DNA of 32,521 nt from assembly GCA_028874175.1 (NCBI GenBank), contig JAPPLN010000012.1:1-32521 (forward strand). The letters run 5' to 3'. Shown in pieces: positions 8,899-16,751 of the stretch. The notes beneath the pieces were generated by a model. It ran no database searches. It was not told the DNA's origin and worked only from the letters and a program-made list of their open reading frames with translations. A program made the translations under genes and the position numbers. Origin of the DNA: Chloroflexota bacterium (GTDB taxonomy: Bacteria > Chloroflexota > UBA11872). Numbering within the stretch: position 1 is the first letter of the stretch; every line of letters starts with the position of its first letter.

Positions 8899-8971
8899 AG
8901 CCCACATCCGGACTTGAACCGGAGACCTCGTTCTTACCAAGAACGCGCTCTACCGACTGAGCTATGTGGGC
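8899..8971 (-). tRNA. tRNA-Thr (anticodon GGT)
   Basis: The minus strand folds as a full cloverleaf. The acceptor GCCCACA pairs with TGTGGGC. The D arm is GCTC/GAGC with AGTCGGTA. The anticodon stem CGTTC/GAACG encloses the loop TTGGTAA, so the anticodon is GGT. The T arm is TCCGG/CCGGA with loop TTCAAGT. The length is 73 with discriminator U, and no CCA is encoded (TCCT follows). Its 3' end faces the transposase wreckage and the hydantoinase operon, a position favoured by genomic islands. Confidence 0.95.
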
Positions 8972-9072
8972 CGGAGGTCAGCGGCTCGCGGCGACGCCGT
9001 GGCCGTCACTTGCTGATCGTACCCTGTTCGCGGCGCGAAGGATGATTCTGTGGCAAACCGGGCCGGCGGGGT

Positions 9073-9543
9073 CTAGGCGCTTGCATCCAATCGCGCAAGG
9101 ATCTCGTCCACGTGGACGTTTGGGTCTACAGCCGGCCACACGTGTTCCACATCCCCGCCGGGATCAATGAGGTAGGTCACCCGGTCGGCGCACATGATAG
9201 TGCGACCTCGAATCTCCTTTTTTGCCCAGGCGCCGTAAGCCTCGATGACCCCGTGATCGGTGTCGGCAAGGAGCGGAAAGTTCAGGTCGTACTTCGCCGT
9301 GAATCGCCGATGCGAGCCCACATCGTCATCGTTGATGCCGTACACGCCCACGCCGCGGGCAGCCAGTTCGGCCAGATTGTCGCGGAAGCCGCACGCCTCG
9401 ATTGTGCAGCCTGGCGTGTCGTCACGCGGATAGAAGTAGAGCAAGACGCGCCGGCCGCGCTGATCTGAAAGCGTGACTTGAGATCCGTCGGTGGAGGTTA
9501 GGGTGAAATCGGGGGCCTTATCTCCGGGAGCAAGCAAGGACAT
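9073..9543 (-). CDS. bcp: Thioredoxin-dependent peroxiredoxin, Bcp/PrxQ type
   Basis: A 156-residue peroxiredoxin reducing hydrogen peroxide and organic hydroperoxides in the cytoplasm with electrons from thioredoxin. The start ATG 9543 gives MSLLAPGDKAPDFTL, the usual Bcp opening; the frame continues open upstream without family character. The peroxidatic site is TPGCTIEACGFRD with Cys46 and the resolving Cys51 five residues on, as in atypical 2-Cys Bcp/PrxQ. Other family features are LLYFYPRDDTPGC, FPLLADTDHGVIEAYGAW and TYLIDPGG. It is divergent from the short-chain dehydrogenase at 9692, with about 150 bases between that should hold both promoters. This is an ordinary housekeeping antioxidant gene. 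Confidence 0.95.
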   Translation of the reverse strand: MSLLAPGDKAPDFTLTSTDGSQVTLSDQRGRRVLLYFYPRDDTPGCTIEACGFRDNLAELAARGVGVYGINDDDVGSHRRFTAKYDLNFPLLADTDHGVIEAYGAWAKKEIRGRTIMCADRVTYLIDPGGDVEHVWPAVDPNVHVDEILARLDASA

Positions 9544-9691
9544 GCGGACAACTCGCAAGCTGGGCGTTGGCGACATCGGCTCATTGTGCGCGACGTTCGT
9601 GCGCGGTGCGAGGTGCGCACCGTGGACATGGCGGGTTTGGTCCGCGCTCTTGCCTGATATGGTCAGCGCGAAGCCCGTGGGAGGGGCCCCA

Positions 9692-10468
9692 ATGCCCGAC
9701 GCATCGACCGAGAGCCCTTTTGACCTGACCGGCCGCGTGGCCCTAGTAACAGGCGCCGGGCGCGGCATCGGACGTGCGATTGCTTTGGGGCTCGCGGCAG
9801 CCGGCGCGGACGTGGCCGTTTCCGCCCGATCCGCCGAGCAACTGGACGAGGTGTGCGACGAGGTGCAGGCGTCAGGGCGCCGGGCGTTGGCGCTGCCGGC
9901 GGACTTGGCCGACCTGGACGCCCTGGGCGGCGTCTTCGGCTCGGTGGAAGACGAGTTCGGAAAGCTGGACATCCTGTTCAATAACGCCGGAACCGGATTC
10001 CGCAAGCCATTACTGGAGATCACGCCCGCCGACTGGGATCACGTCGCCGATCTGAACCTGCGCAGCCTGTTTTTTGCCTGCCAGCACGGGATCCGCCTCA
10101 TGGAGCCACGCGGCTACGGGCGGATCATCAACACGGCCTCGCTCACCTCGTTTCTGGGATTTGCCCAGGTTTCGGTGTATGGCGCCACGAAGGGCGGCGT
10201 GGCCCAACTCACCAAGGCGCTGGCTGTGGAGTTCGCGCAGAGCGGCATCACTATCAACGCCATCGCCCCCGGCTACGTGTTTACCGAACTCACCCGCCCG
10301 CGCTTTGAGGACCCGGTAACGCGCAACTGGCTCATGAGCCGCATTCCGCAAGGGCGGCACGGCGATCCAGCCGATATGGCCGGCACTGCCGTGTTCCTCG
10401 CCTCCGAGGCCTCGGACTACCTCACAGGCGTCGTAGTCCCGGTAGACGGCGGGTGGCTCGCGGCATGA
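9692..10468 (+). CDS. Short-chain dehydrogenase/reductase (gluconate 5-dehydrogenase-like)
   Basis: A 258-residue classical SDR. ATG 9692 is chosen because GGGAGGGG lies about six bases upstream; another in-frame ATG at 9659 lacks this. The cofactor motif TGAGRGIG is at residues 20-27, NNAG at 97-100, and the catalytic set is Ser150, Tyr163 and Lys167 (VYGATKGG). The C-terminus has AIAPGYVFTELT and YLTGVVVPVDGG. The opening FDLTGRVALVTGAGRGIG is typical of gluconate 5-dehydrogenase and related sugar or polyol dehydrogenases, but also of FabG-like reductases, so substrate and NAD(H)/NADP(H) preference stay open. No operon partner is evident; the next gene starts 73 bases later with a different composition. 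Confidence 0.9.
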   Translation: MPDASTESPFDLTGRVALVTGAGRGIGRAIALGLAAAGADVAVSARSAEQLDEVCDEVQASGRRALALPADLADLDALGGVFGSVEDEFGKLDILFNNAGTGFRKPLLEITPADWDHVADLNLRSLFFACQHGIRLMEPRGYGRIINTASLTSFLGFAQVSVYGATKGGVAQLTKALAVEFAQSGITINAIAPGYVFTELTRPRFEDPVTRNWLMSRIPQGRHGDPADMAGTAVFLASEASDYLTGVVVPVDGGWLAA

Positions 10469-10492
10469 GACGTGCGTTCGTCCGTCGTCTCA
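10466..10492 (+). terminator. Possible stem-loop after the SDR gene
   Basis: A 7-base inverted repeat, TGAGACG (10466-10472) and CGTCTCA (10486-10492), starts on the stop codon of the dehydrogenase. There is no run of T after it, so it is at best a weak or factor-assisted terminator. Confidence 0.25.
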
Positions 10493-10541
10493 ACGCAACT
10501 GGCCGATAGAAACGCCCACGCAGATCACTAGCAAAACACCT

Positions 10542-11879
10542 ATGCCCTGCGACGCAACGTCCAATTCGCGCCAAGCAACCGACATCAGCGCTTCCACGCA
10601 GCTACGTCTCGCCATTGCAATCATCACGTTCGCCACCTTGCACGCCCTGCTGTGGTCATTCGTGCGTGACCCTGGTGGCGGAGGCCCTGACGAAGGGCCC
10701 TACTTCGCGGTCGTTAGCGACATGGCTTCCCATGGCGCTATTCCGGAGTTCACGGGGTATGCACCTGGAGCGTTCGCCGGCGGGCCCGTCCGTGCCCAGG
10801 TGGCGCGCGAGATCACCCCCAATTTCCTCGCGATTCCTATTGCATTCGTCATCGGAACGATCGGTTCGAGCAATGCTGATCTCAACATTCAAATCGCTCG
10901 CATGTTTATGGTTGCTCTTTATCCTGTCACCCTATGGCTTTCGTTCCTGACCCTCCGCCGCCTTTTCTCTGACACCCGCATCGCCCCCGTTTGGGGTGTT
11001 GCGGTCATGGCAACCGTGCCGATGTTTACACTTGTCCACACATACTATACAAACGATGCACCTGCGATCGCCGCCGGCACATTCGCTACATATGCGCTCG
11101 TCAGAGCTTCGCAATCAGGATTCGGACACAGCGACACATACATTTTAGGAATATCTCTTGGATTAGTTGCTCTCCATAAGTACACAGGATTTCTCATATT
11201 TCCAGCAACAGCCGCCATTGTAATCTGGCAATTTCTCGATCGACCACGGCGCACCCTCCAGATCGGCCTCACACTTTTCTTGATAACTGCCTCAATATCA
11301 TCATGGTGGTACATCAGGAATCTTGTAATCTACGGTGACCCAACTGGTGTAGCCGTCACTCAGGCCGCCGTGGACGCCAGCGGCGGAGCCCCTATCCCCC
11401 CGCGCACCCGAGGCCTGACTCCAATTGCGTTTGTCCAGGAAACCAACTGGATCGGTGAGAACTTCGCCACATTCTGGGCCGGCTATGGGCAAAAAAAACT
11501 CAAATTGCCGGGGGCTGCCTATCTGGCGTTCGGCTCCTTCATCATCGCAGCCACCATCGGCGGCGCGCTTCGCTTCCTCACAGCGATACGCCAGGGACGC
11601 CTTAGCACAGACGTACATCTCTACCTAGTGCTCGCGACGATGCACCTCGGCCTGTGGCTGCTGAGCTTCTGGAGCAGCTACACCGTCGATGTTGCACTAA
11701 GTGGGCGATATGTATTCCCCACATTTCTGTCGTTCATTGTCATTCTTATACTCGGCCTGCAAAGCTTTGTGGTCTGGCGAGGCCGCGTGGCCGCTACAAT
11801 GTTGCTTACTGTGCCTATTATGATTGCGTCAAGCGGCGCATACTTTTTTCAAACAATATTGCCTGACGTAAACACCTAA
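10542..11879 (+). CDS. Polytopic membrane protein, GT-C glycosyltransferase-like
   Basis: A 445-residue integral membrane protein with roughly ten or more hydrophobic segments. After the first one (residues about 22-42) comes an extracytoplasmic loop with GGGGPDEGPYFAVVSDM. An acidic PDE-x-x-YF motif in the first outer loop is the hallmark of GT-C-fold enzymes and their relatives (ArnT/PMT-like, DUF2142), which transfer sugars from polyprenyl-phosphate donors. Other features are HTYYTNDAPAIAAGTFATYALV and WWYIRNLVIYGDPTG, both common in this superfamily. No Shine-Dalgarno is visible before ATG 10542, so the start is uncertain. It lies 12 bases before the next gene and probably shares its transcript. 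Composition is lower in G+C than later neighbours. The role in surface glycan assembly is inferred from fold and context. Confidence 0.72.
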   Translation: MPCDATSNSRQATDISASTQLRLAIAIITFATLHALLWSFVRDPGGGGPDEGPYFAVVSDMASHGAIPEFTGYAPGAFAGGPVRAQVAREITPNFLAIPIAFVIGTIGSSNADLNIQIARMFMVALYPVTLWLSFLTLRRLFSDTRIAPVWGVAVMATVPMFTLVHTYYTNDAPAIAAGTFATYALVRASQSGFGHSDTYILGISLGLVALHKYTGFLIFPATAAIVIWQFLDRPRRTLQIGLTLFLITASISSWWYIRNLVIYGDPTGVAVTQAAVDASGGAPIPPRTRGLTPIAFVQETNWIGENFATFWAGYGQKKLKLPGAAYLAFGSFIIAATIGGALRFLTAIRQGRLSTDVHLYLVLATMHLGLWLLSFWSSYTVDVALSGRYVFPTFLSFIVILILGLQSFVVWRGRVAATMLLTVPIMIASSGAYFFQTILPDVNT

Positions 11880-11891
11880 GGATCACAGAGT

Positions 11892-12728
11892 GTGAGCATC
11901 CTGCCCCACAACCGTCCCTGCCCTGCGGCAATGCTCGCAGCTGGGCTTATTGCTGCAGTCTGGCTCGCAACTCTAGTAGTGCAACCTGTCCATGTTTCGG
12001 TCTTTGAGTTCTCGCGAGAATACATGCCAAAGTACACACAAGCCTTGAGTGGAGCGAAGGGCCAAACCGTGATCGCGCCGACCCAAAGGATGTCTCGTAT
12101 TGATGTATGGGTCAGAACTCAGATTGAGCCGGACCACGATGCCCTTGTCACATTCCAACTAAGGCGAGGTATTAAACTTCACGATGAGATCGCTTCCGGA
12201 ACCGTGGTGTTCAATCGTTCAGGGCCGGAATGGCAAGCACGACTGGTATTCGATTCGGAGCTAGTTTCCTCAGGCGACAGTCTCTATCTTCGGCTTGAGT
12301 CCGTTGTCGAATCTGAATATGCGCATCTTCACTACGCATACTTCGGCCAGGACCTGTACCCGGAAGGCGATCTGCTCGAACTTGATCAATTGGAGGTCCC
12401 AGGCCAAGACCTCCGCTTCAAGCTGTACCGCGCTCCCAAGCTGCCAAAACCGCTGGCTTGGGCAGAGGCCGTCGTCGCGCCTGCCATAGCGGCAGCATCG
12501 AAATCGCGTGGCCCACCTGCGTGGGTCATTATGACTGTCATGGCAATCACCGGCGGGCTAGGCGCTGCGCTAATCATCGCTGCCAGCGTCGTGGCGACGC
12601 AGGTGTTCTCAGACACGCACCGAGTTCCGACCATGTTGACTATCATGCTCGTCCTTACAGCGATAGTCGTGGCGATCTTTGCCGGATCCGAGGCACCGAT
12701 CGGAAAGCTCTGGGTGCCGCTCAGCTAA
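11892..12728 (+). CDS. Membrane-anchored protein of unknown function
   Basis: A 278-residue protein with GTG start 11892. A hydrophobic segment at residues about 13-31 serves as signal anchor. It is followed by an extracytoplasmic region of about 160 residues whose alternating pattern (IDVWVRTQIEPDHDALVTF, WQARLVFDSELVSSGDSLYL) suggests a beta-sandwich. Two further membrane helices lie near the C-terminus (about 212-238 and 248-265). I do not recognise the family. It follows the GT-C-like gene by 12 bases on the same strand and converges on the GT2 gene, 15 bases from its stop. The close pairing suggests an accessory subunit or an extracytoplasmic carbohydrate-binding partner of the upstream protein, which is inference only. 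Confidence 0.6.
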   Translation: MSILPHNRPCPAAMLAAGLIAAVWLATLVVQPVHVSVFEFSREYMPKYTQALSGAKGQTVIAPTQRMSRIDVWVRTQIEPDHDALVTFQLRRGIKLHDEIASGTVVFNRSGPEWQARLVFDSELVSSGDSLYLRLESVVESEYAHLHYAYFGQDLYPEGDLLELDQLEVPGQDLRFKLYRAPKLPKPLAWAEAVVAPAIAAASKSRGPPAWVIMTVMAITGGLGAALIIAASVVATQVFSDTHRVPTMLTIMLVLTAIVVAIFAGSEAPIGKLWVPLS

Positions 12729-12743
12729 GCGACGGCATGACGG

Positions 12744-13607
12744 CTAGGCGTCCCGCCGATCGCGTAACGCTTCGGCCAACAGGCCCACGCTAAACACCTG
12801 GACCCCTATAAGAAACGTGGCTGCGGCTATGAGGCCAACGGCGACAGCCCCTAAAACAACCCACACAACAAGCGCAACCAGGGCCAGAAGCCAGATGGCT
12901 GTGGTAATGACGGAAAACAGTTTGATCGGATTGTGACGGACCATTGCCTGCACGAGAACCTGAGCAATGCGGAGCGTGTCGCGGACCAGGCGGACCTTGG
13001 ACCTGCCCACCCGCGCGCCGTAGTCAACCGGAACAAAGGCAACCGCCCGCGCATCGCTGATCATGGCCAACGTCAAACCCGTTGTAAAACTGAATCCAGG
13101 ACTCAGGATGCCGAAGTAGCGCAGACAGTCCACCTTGCGGAAGACCCGAAATCCAGAGTTCACGTCGGGGATCCGCCGACCAACGACAAAGCTTGCGAAC
13201 AGGCGCAGCCCGACGCGGGCGAGAGCTCGCAGTCCCCAGCCTCGAAAGTACCGACCGGTACGGGCGGCCACGACCATGTCGAAGTTCTCAGCCAGACCGA
13301 CCAACTCGGTAACGGCAGAAGGCGAATACGTACCATCGGCATCACAGATCATCACGTAGGGGTGCTTGGCCGCCAGAATGCCCCGACGCAGCGCAAGTCC
13401 GTACCCGAGATTTTGCGGCGACTGCACAACCTTGGCATTGGTGACACGAGCCTCTTGGGCGGTCGCGTCGGTCGACCCGTCATCGACGACCAGAATCTCG
13501 TACGGCGTTCCCGTCACTTCAAGCGCTGCGTGAAACGCTCGGACGACGCTGCCAACGGCGCCTTCCTCGTTGTAGGCCGGGATAACCAGGGAAACGCCTT
13601 CAATCAC
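12744..13607 (-). CDS. Family 2 glycosyltransferase, polyprenyl-phosphate sugar synthase type
   Basis: A 287-residue GT2 enzyme resembling dolichyl/undecaprenyl-phosphate mannose or glucose synthases, which load a nucleotide sugar onto the lipid carrier at the inner face of the membrane. It opens with SLVIPAYNEEGAVGSVV. The nucleotide-binding VVDDGSTDAT has Asp42/Asp43, and the metal-binding CDADGTYSP is at residues 88-96. DVNSGFRVFRK follows. Two C-terminal hydrophobic segments (about 230-280) anchor it. Translation starts at GTG 13607, eight bases inside the end of the methyltransferase gene, so it is translationally coupled and third in the asnB operon. Its lipid-linked sugar product would suit the GT-C-like proteins in this window as donor; that is inference. 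Confidence 0.9.
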   Translation of the reverse strand: MIEGVSLVIPAYNEEGAVGSVVRAFHAALEVTGTPYEILVVDDGSTDATAQEARVTNAKVVQSPQNLGYGLALRRGILAAKHPYVMICDADGTYSPSAVTELVGLAENFDMVVAARTGRYFRGWGLRALARVGLRLFASFVVGRRIPDVNSGFRVFRKVDCLRYFGILSPGFSFTTGLTLAMISDARAVAFVPVDYGARVGRSKVRLVRDTLRIAQVLVQAMVRHNPIKLFSVITTAIWLLALVALVVWVVLGAVAVGLIAAATFLIGVQVFSVGLLAEALRDRRDA

Positions 13608-14418
13608 GGTCGTCCATCCTCACGAACCTGCGACTCGATTTGGGGCATCCCACAGCCTGGCCGACGACAACCAGGGACTGTCCGAACGGTGGGGAAGCCA
13701 CCGACTCAAGCGCTCGAAGCACCGGCACAGCAATTCGGTCAAAGAGACGGGCCTGAGCATTCACGGATCCTGCATTCAGGTCTTTGGTGCGCAAGATAGA
13801 TCCGTTGACATACCAGGCAATCGCGCCCAGAAGATTGACATATCGGGCACGTCGGATGGTAAAGCCCGCCTGTTGCACAAGAGAGATCAATTCGACTCGA
13901 GAGTAACGCCGATAGTGGCCCGCTGCCCGGTCCAGTGAGCCGAAGAGTCGTTCGTGCGCGGGAACGATAAGGAGGGCACACCCACGGGTGAGCTTGAGGA
14001 TCTCATGCATGTTCGTGATCGCCACCAGATCGTCCTCAATGTGCTCAAGGACATTGGTACTCAGGATCGTGTCGAATCCCCGCTGCGCCAGATCACCTAC
14101 AGCCGCAGAATCGGCAAAGTCAGCGACGAAGGTTTTTAGACCAACGTTTCCCACACGCCTTAGGGCAACCTCTAGCGCCGCCCGCGATTCATCGAGAGCC
14201 GTCACTTCGGTCCGACCGACCAGAAACTGGGTCAGGTTTCCGCTGCCGGCCCCGACTTCGAGCACATTCGATCCCACAAAGTCTTCCACCTGGCTATACA
14301 TCCACGCGTGGTAGTTTCGGGCATGCATTAGCTCGCGCGTCATTGTTTCCAGACCAGACGGCGCGCTCGGCAGGTCGTCACTGGCTCCCGGTGTACATCC
14401 ACCGGACGCGGCACTCAT
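13600..14418 (-). CDS. Class I SAM-dependent methyltransferase
   Basis: A 272-residue methyltransferase. ATG 14418 overlaps the asnB stop as ATGA, which fixes the start. Motif I is NVLEVGAGSGNLTQFL (residues about 51-66), followed by VTALDESRAALEVA with the acidic ribose-binding residue. Then come FDTILSTNVLEHIEDD (motif II region), ALLIVPAHERLFGSLDRAAG and HYRRYSRVELISLVQQAGF. The last two patterns are frequent in methyltransferases of glycan and lipid-linked pathways that sit beside GT2 genes. The substrate is unknown. Overlaps on both sides with asnB and the GT2 gene indicate one co-translated unit. Confidence 0.88.
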   Translation of the reverse strand: MSAASGGCTPGASDDLPSAPSGLETMTRELMHARNYHAWMYSQVEDFVGSNVLEVGAGSGNLTQFLVGRTEVTALDESRAALEVALRRVGNVGLKTFVADFADSAAVGDLAQRGFDTILSTNVLEHIEDDLVAITNMHEILKLTRGCALLIVPAHERLFGSLDRAAGHYRRYSRVELISLVQQAGFTIRRARYVNLLGAIAWYVNGSILRTKDLNAGSVNAQARLFDRIAVPVLRALESVASPPFGQSLVVVGQAVGCPKSSRRFVRMDDRD

Positions 14419-16319
14419 GCTCCGTCGAACCAACGCTCACGCCATACCTGAAACATCAAAATGGTCCAAATCATCTTGGCGTTGTTGCGCACCCGCCGCG
14501 CATGTTCGTCCAACAGTATCTTCACCCCCTGCGGGTTGAAGACGCCCTCGCGTCGCAGTCTCGGTTCGTTCATGTACTCATGGGCGAGGCCGCGCAATTC
14601 ATCGTTGAGCCATGCCGCCACGGGGATGCTGAAGCCGCGCTTTCGCCTGGTGATGATGCTGCGCGGCAGGAGGTCGCTGACTGCCTTTCGCAGCAGGTAC
14701 TTGCGGGTCAGTCCATTGAGTTTTAGCCCCACCGGAACCCGCTCGAGATGCGACAGAACGTCGAGATTCAGGAACGGGACGCGCGTCTCCAGCGATGCCG
14801 CCATGCTGGCACGGTCGGTCTTGGCGAGAATGTCCCCTTCCAGGTACAGCTTGAAGTCCTGATAGAGAATCCGGTTCAACGGATGCGCGGCGCCGCTGGC
14901 CGCTGCGGTGTCGGCCAGCATAGCCTCGAAGCCAGGTTCGTCGACGGCCTGCCGGATATCAGGATGCAGTACTGCGGATTTGACGTCGCCATAGAGGGCA
15001 CCCATCCACATCTGATGCTGGCGCCACGGAGGAGCATCCGCGCCTTGAACGAACCGCCGCATCAAGAAGTCGAACGCGAGATACCGCGAAGACACGGGCA
15101 ATCGCGCAACGGCCGGTTCCACCAAACCTCGCCGCACGGCTCCCGGGATGGCTCGGTAAACGGATGCCAAACGATGGGCCTGCAACGTGGAATAGCCGGC
15201 CAGCATTTCATCGCCGCCGTCACCGCCCAGGGCAACTGTCACGCGGTCACGTGCGAACCGACTGATGAGATAGGTCGGAACGATCGAGGGGTCGGCGAAC
15301 GGCTCGTCGACCTTCGTCACAATCGTCGGAAGCACTTCGCGAAGGTCGTCTGGGGTCACGCGAAGCTCGTGGTGCGACGTGCCCAAGTGCGTGGCCACGC
15401 GTCGGGCGAAGGTGCTTTCGTCAAACGAACGCTCCGCGAAGGACACAGAAAAGGACTGCACGGGCTCATCGGTTGCTTGCGTCATCAGCGCCGCGACCGT
15501 GCTCGAGTCGATCCCGCCACTCAACAAGACACCAATTGGTACGTCGCTCACCATCTCTTGCTGGACGGCCCGTTGCAGCACGTCGCGGAATGCACGCACT
15601 TGACCGGGCTCATCGCCAGGCGACGGGTCAATCTCGGACTTCCCGAGGGACAAATCCCAATAGGCCCGAACTTGGACCTCACTCATCGAAGCCGTCAGTA
15701 GGTGTCCGGGCCGAAGCTTTTGCACGCCGCGCACAATGCTGGCTGGGGCCGGAATATACTCCAGCGACAAGTATTGACCGAAAGCCTCATAGTCCAACTT
15801 ACGAGGGACTAGGCCACTTTTTAGGAGGGCCTTCAGTTCGGACCCAAATACCAAAGCGCCGTTCATGTGGGCGAAGTAGAGCGGCTTGATCCCGGCGCGG
15901 TCTCTCGCCAGCAACAGTCGCGCCTGCGTTTCGTCCCACAGCGCGATAGCAAACATGCCGTTCAGGTGACTGACGAAGTCGTCGCCCCACTGCTCGTAGG
16001 CATGGACGATCGTCTCGGTGTCGGAGCGCGTGCGGAAACGATGGCCATAGCCAACCAGGGATTCGCGCAGTTCGGCGAAGTTGTAAATCTCTCCGTTGAA
16101 GACCACGTGAACCGAGTCGGTCTCATTCGTCATCGGCTGTTCGCCGCCCTCAAGATCGATAATGCTCAGGCGACGCATCGTCAGCCGAACCGGGCCGCGA
16201 ATAAACATTCCCTCGCCGTCAGGCCCGCGGTGGGCGAGCGACTCACTCATGGCCATGAGCGCTGCCCGATCGTCGGGCCTGCGCCTGTCAAGCCGCAAAA
16301 TGCCTGCGATACCGCACAT
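14415..16319 (-). CDS. asnB: Asparagine synthase (glutamine-hydrolysing)
   Basis: A 634-residue two-domain amidotransferase. The N-terminal Ntn glutaminase domain begins MCGIAGILRL, so Cys2 is the nucleophile after Met removal. It carries HRGPDGEG, VFNGEIYNFAELR and SDTETIVHAYEQWG. The C-terminal ATP-pyrophosphatase domain has the loop VLLSGGIDSSTVAAL at about 264-278 and LGGDGGDEMLAGY. Length fits the AsnB/exosortase-associated amidotransferase group, usually found in polysaccharide loci, where it may amidate a sugar acid or peptide rather than make free asparagine. It is the first gene of a tightly coupled trio with a methyltransferase and a GT2, which favours a glycan-modifying role. Biochemistry cannot be settled from sequence. 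Confidence 0.92.
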   Translation of the reverse strand: MCGIAGILRLDRRRPDDRAALMAMSESLAHRGPDGEGMFIRGPVRLTMRRLSIIDLEGGEQPMTNETDSVHVVFNGEIYNFAELRESLVGYGHRFRTRSDTETIVHAYEQWGDDFVSHLNGMFAIALWDETQARLLLARDRAGIKPLYFAHMNGALVFGSELKALLKSGLVPRKLDYEAFGQYLSLEYIPAPASIVRGVQKLRPGHLLTASMSEVQVRAYWDLSLGKSEIDPSPGDEPGQVRAFRDVLQRAVQQEMVSDVPIGVLLSGGIDSSTVAALMTQATDEPVQSFSVSFAERSFDESTFARRVATHLGTSHHELRVTPDDLREVLPTIVTKVDEPFADPSIVPTYLISRFARDRVTVALGGDGGDEMLAGYSTLQAHRLASVYRAIPGAVRRGLVEPAVARLPVSSRYLAFDFLMRRFVQGADAPPWRQHQMWMGALYGDVKSAVLHPDIRQAVDEPGFEAMLADTAAASGAAHPLNRILYQDFKLYLEGDILAKTDRASMAASLETRVPFLNLDVLSHLERVPVGLKLNGLTRKYLLRKAVSDLLPRSIITRRKRGFSIPVAAWLNDELRGLAHEYMNEPRLRREGVFNPQGVKILLDEHARRVRNNAKMIWTILMFQVWRERWFDGA

Positions 16320-16751
16320 CTCAGATCACCAGGAGCAGAGGCGTGAACGCGAATAACAATTGCGGCGTCAAGTCGCGACTACGCAGAGCGCACCGTGTCG
16401 TCGCCACCCGCTAGGCACGGACACACCGTTTTCTCCAGCCAGGAGTGTTTCCAGCAATCCATTGAGATTCCTGGCCCGGTGGCAGTCGCTCGCAATGCGT
16501 ACCGCGGGTCAAGAATCCGATGTCTTACTGTGCCACACAGGCTGGGCTGCTCAAGCTCAAACGGTTGGTGTCCTTTCGGTACATCGCACCGGCCAGTCGC
16601 CGTCGCCTCATATGGCAAAGCCAGGCATCCTCCCAACCCGAACGGACTCGGCACTTGACGATCGACGCGAAGCCCTGGTGCGACGAAGAGCGGTTCGGCT
16701 ACTCCCGGCGGATCCCGGCACTCCCAACCCTGCCAGTCCCGGGTTGACGCA
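16320..16751. other. Divergent intergenic region between asnB and copy A
   Basis: About 430 bases separate two genes that point away from each other, so promoters for both should lie here. I cannot fix convincing -35/-10 pairs. A 131-codon plus-strand frame ending as GTGA on the start of copy A, and a 91-codon minus-strand frame, both lack protein-like composition. No RNA gene is seen. Confidence 0.45.
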
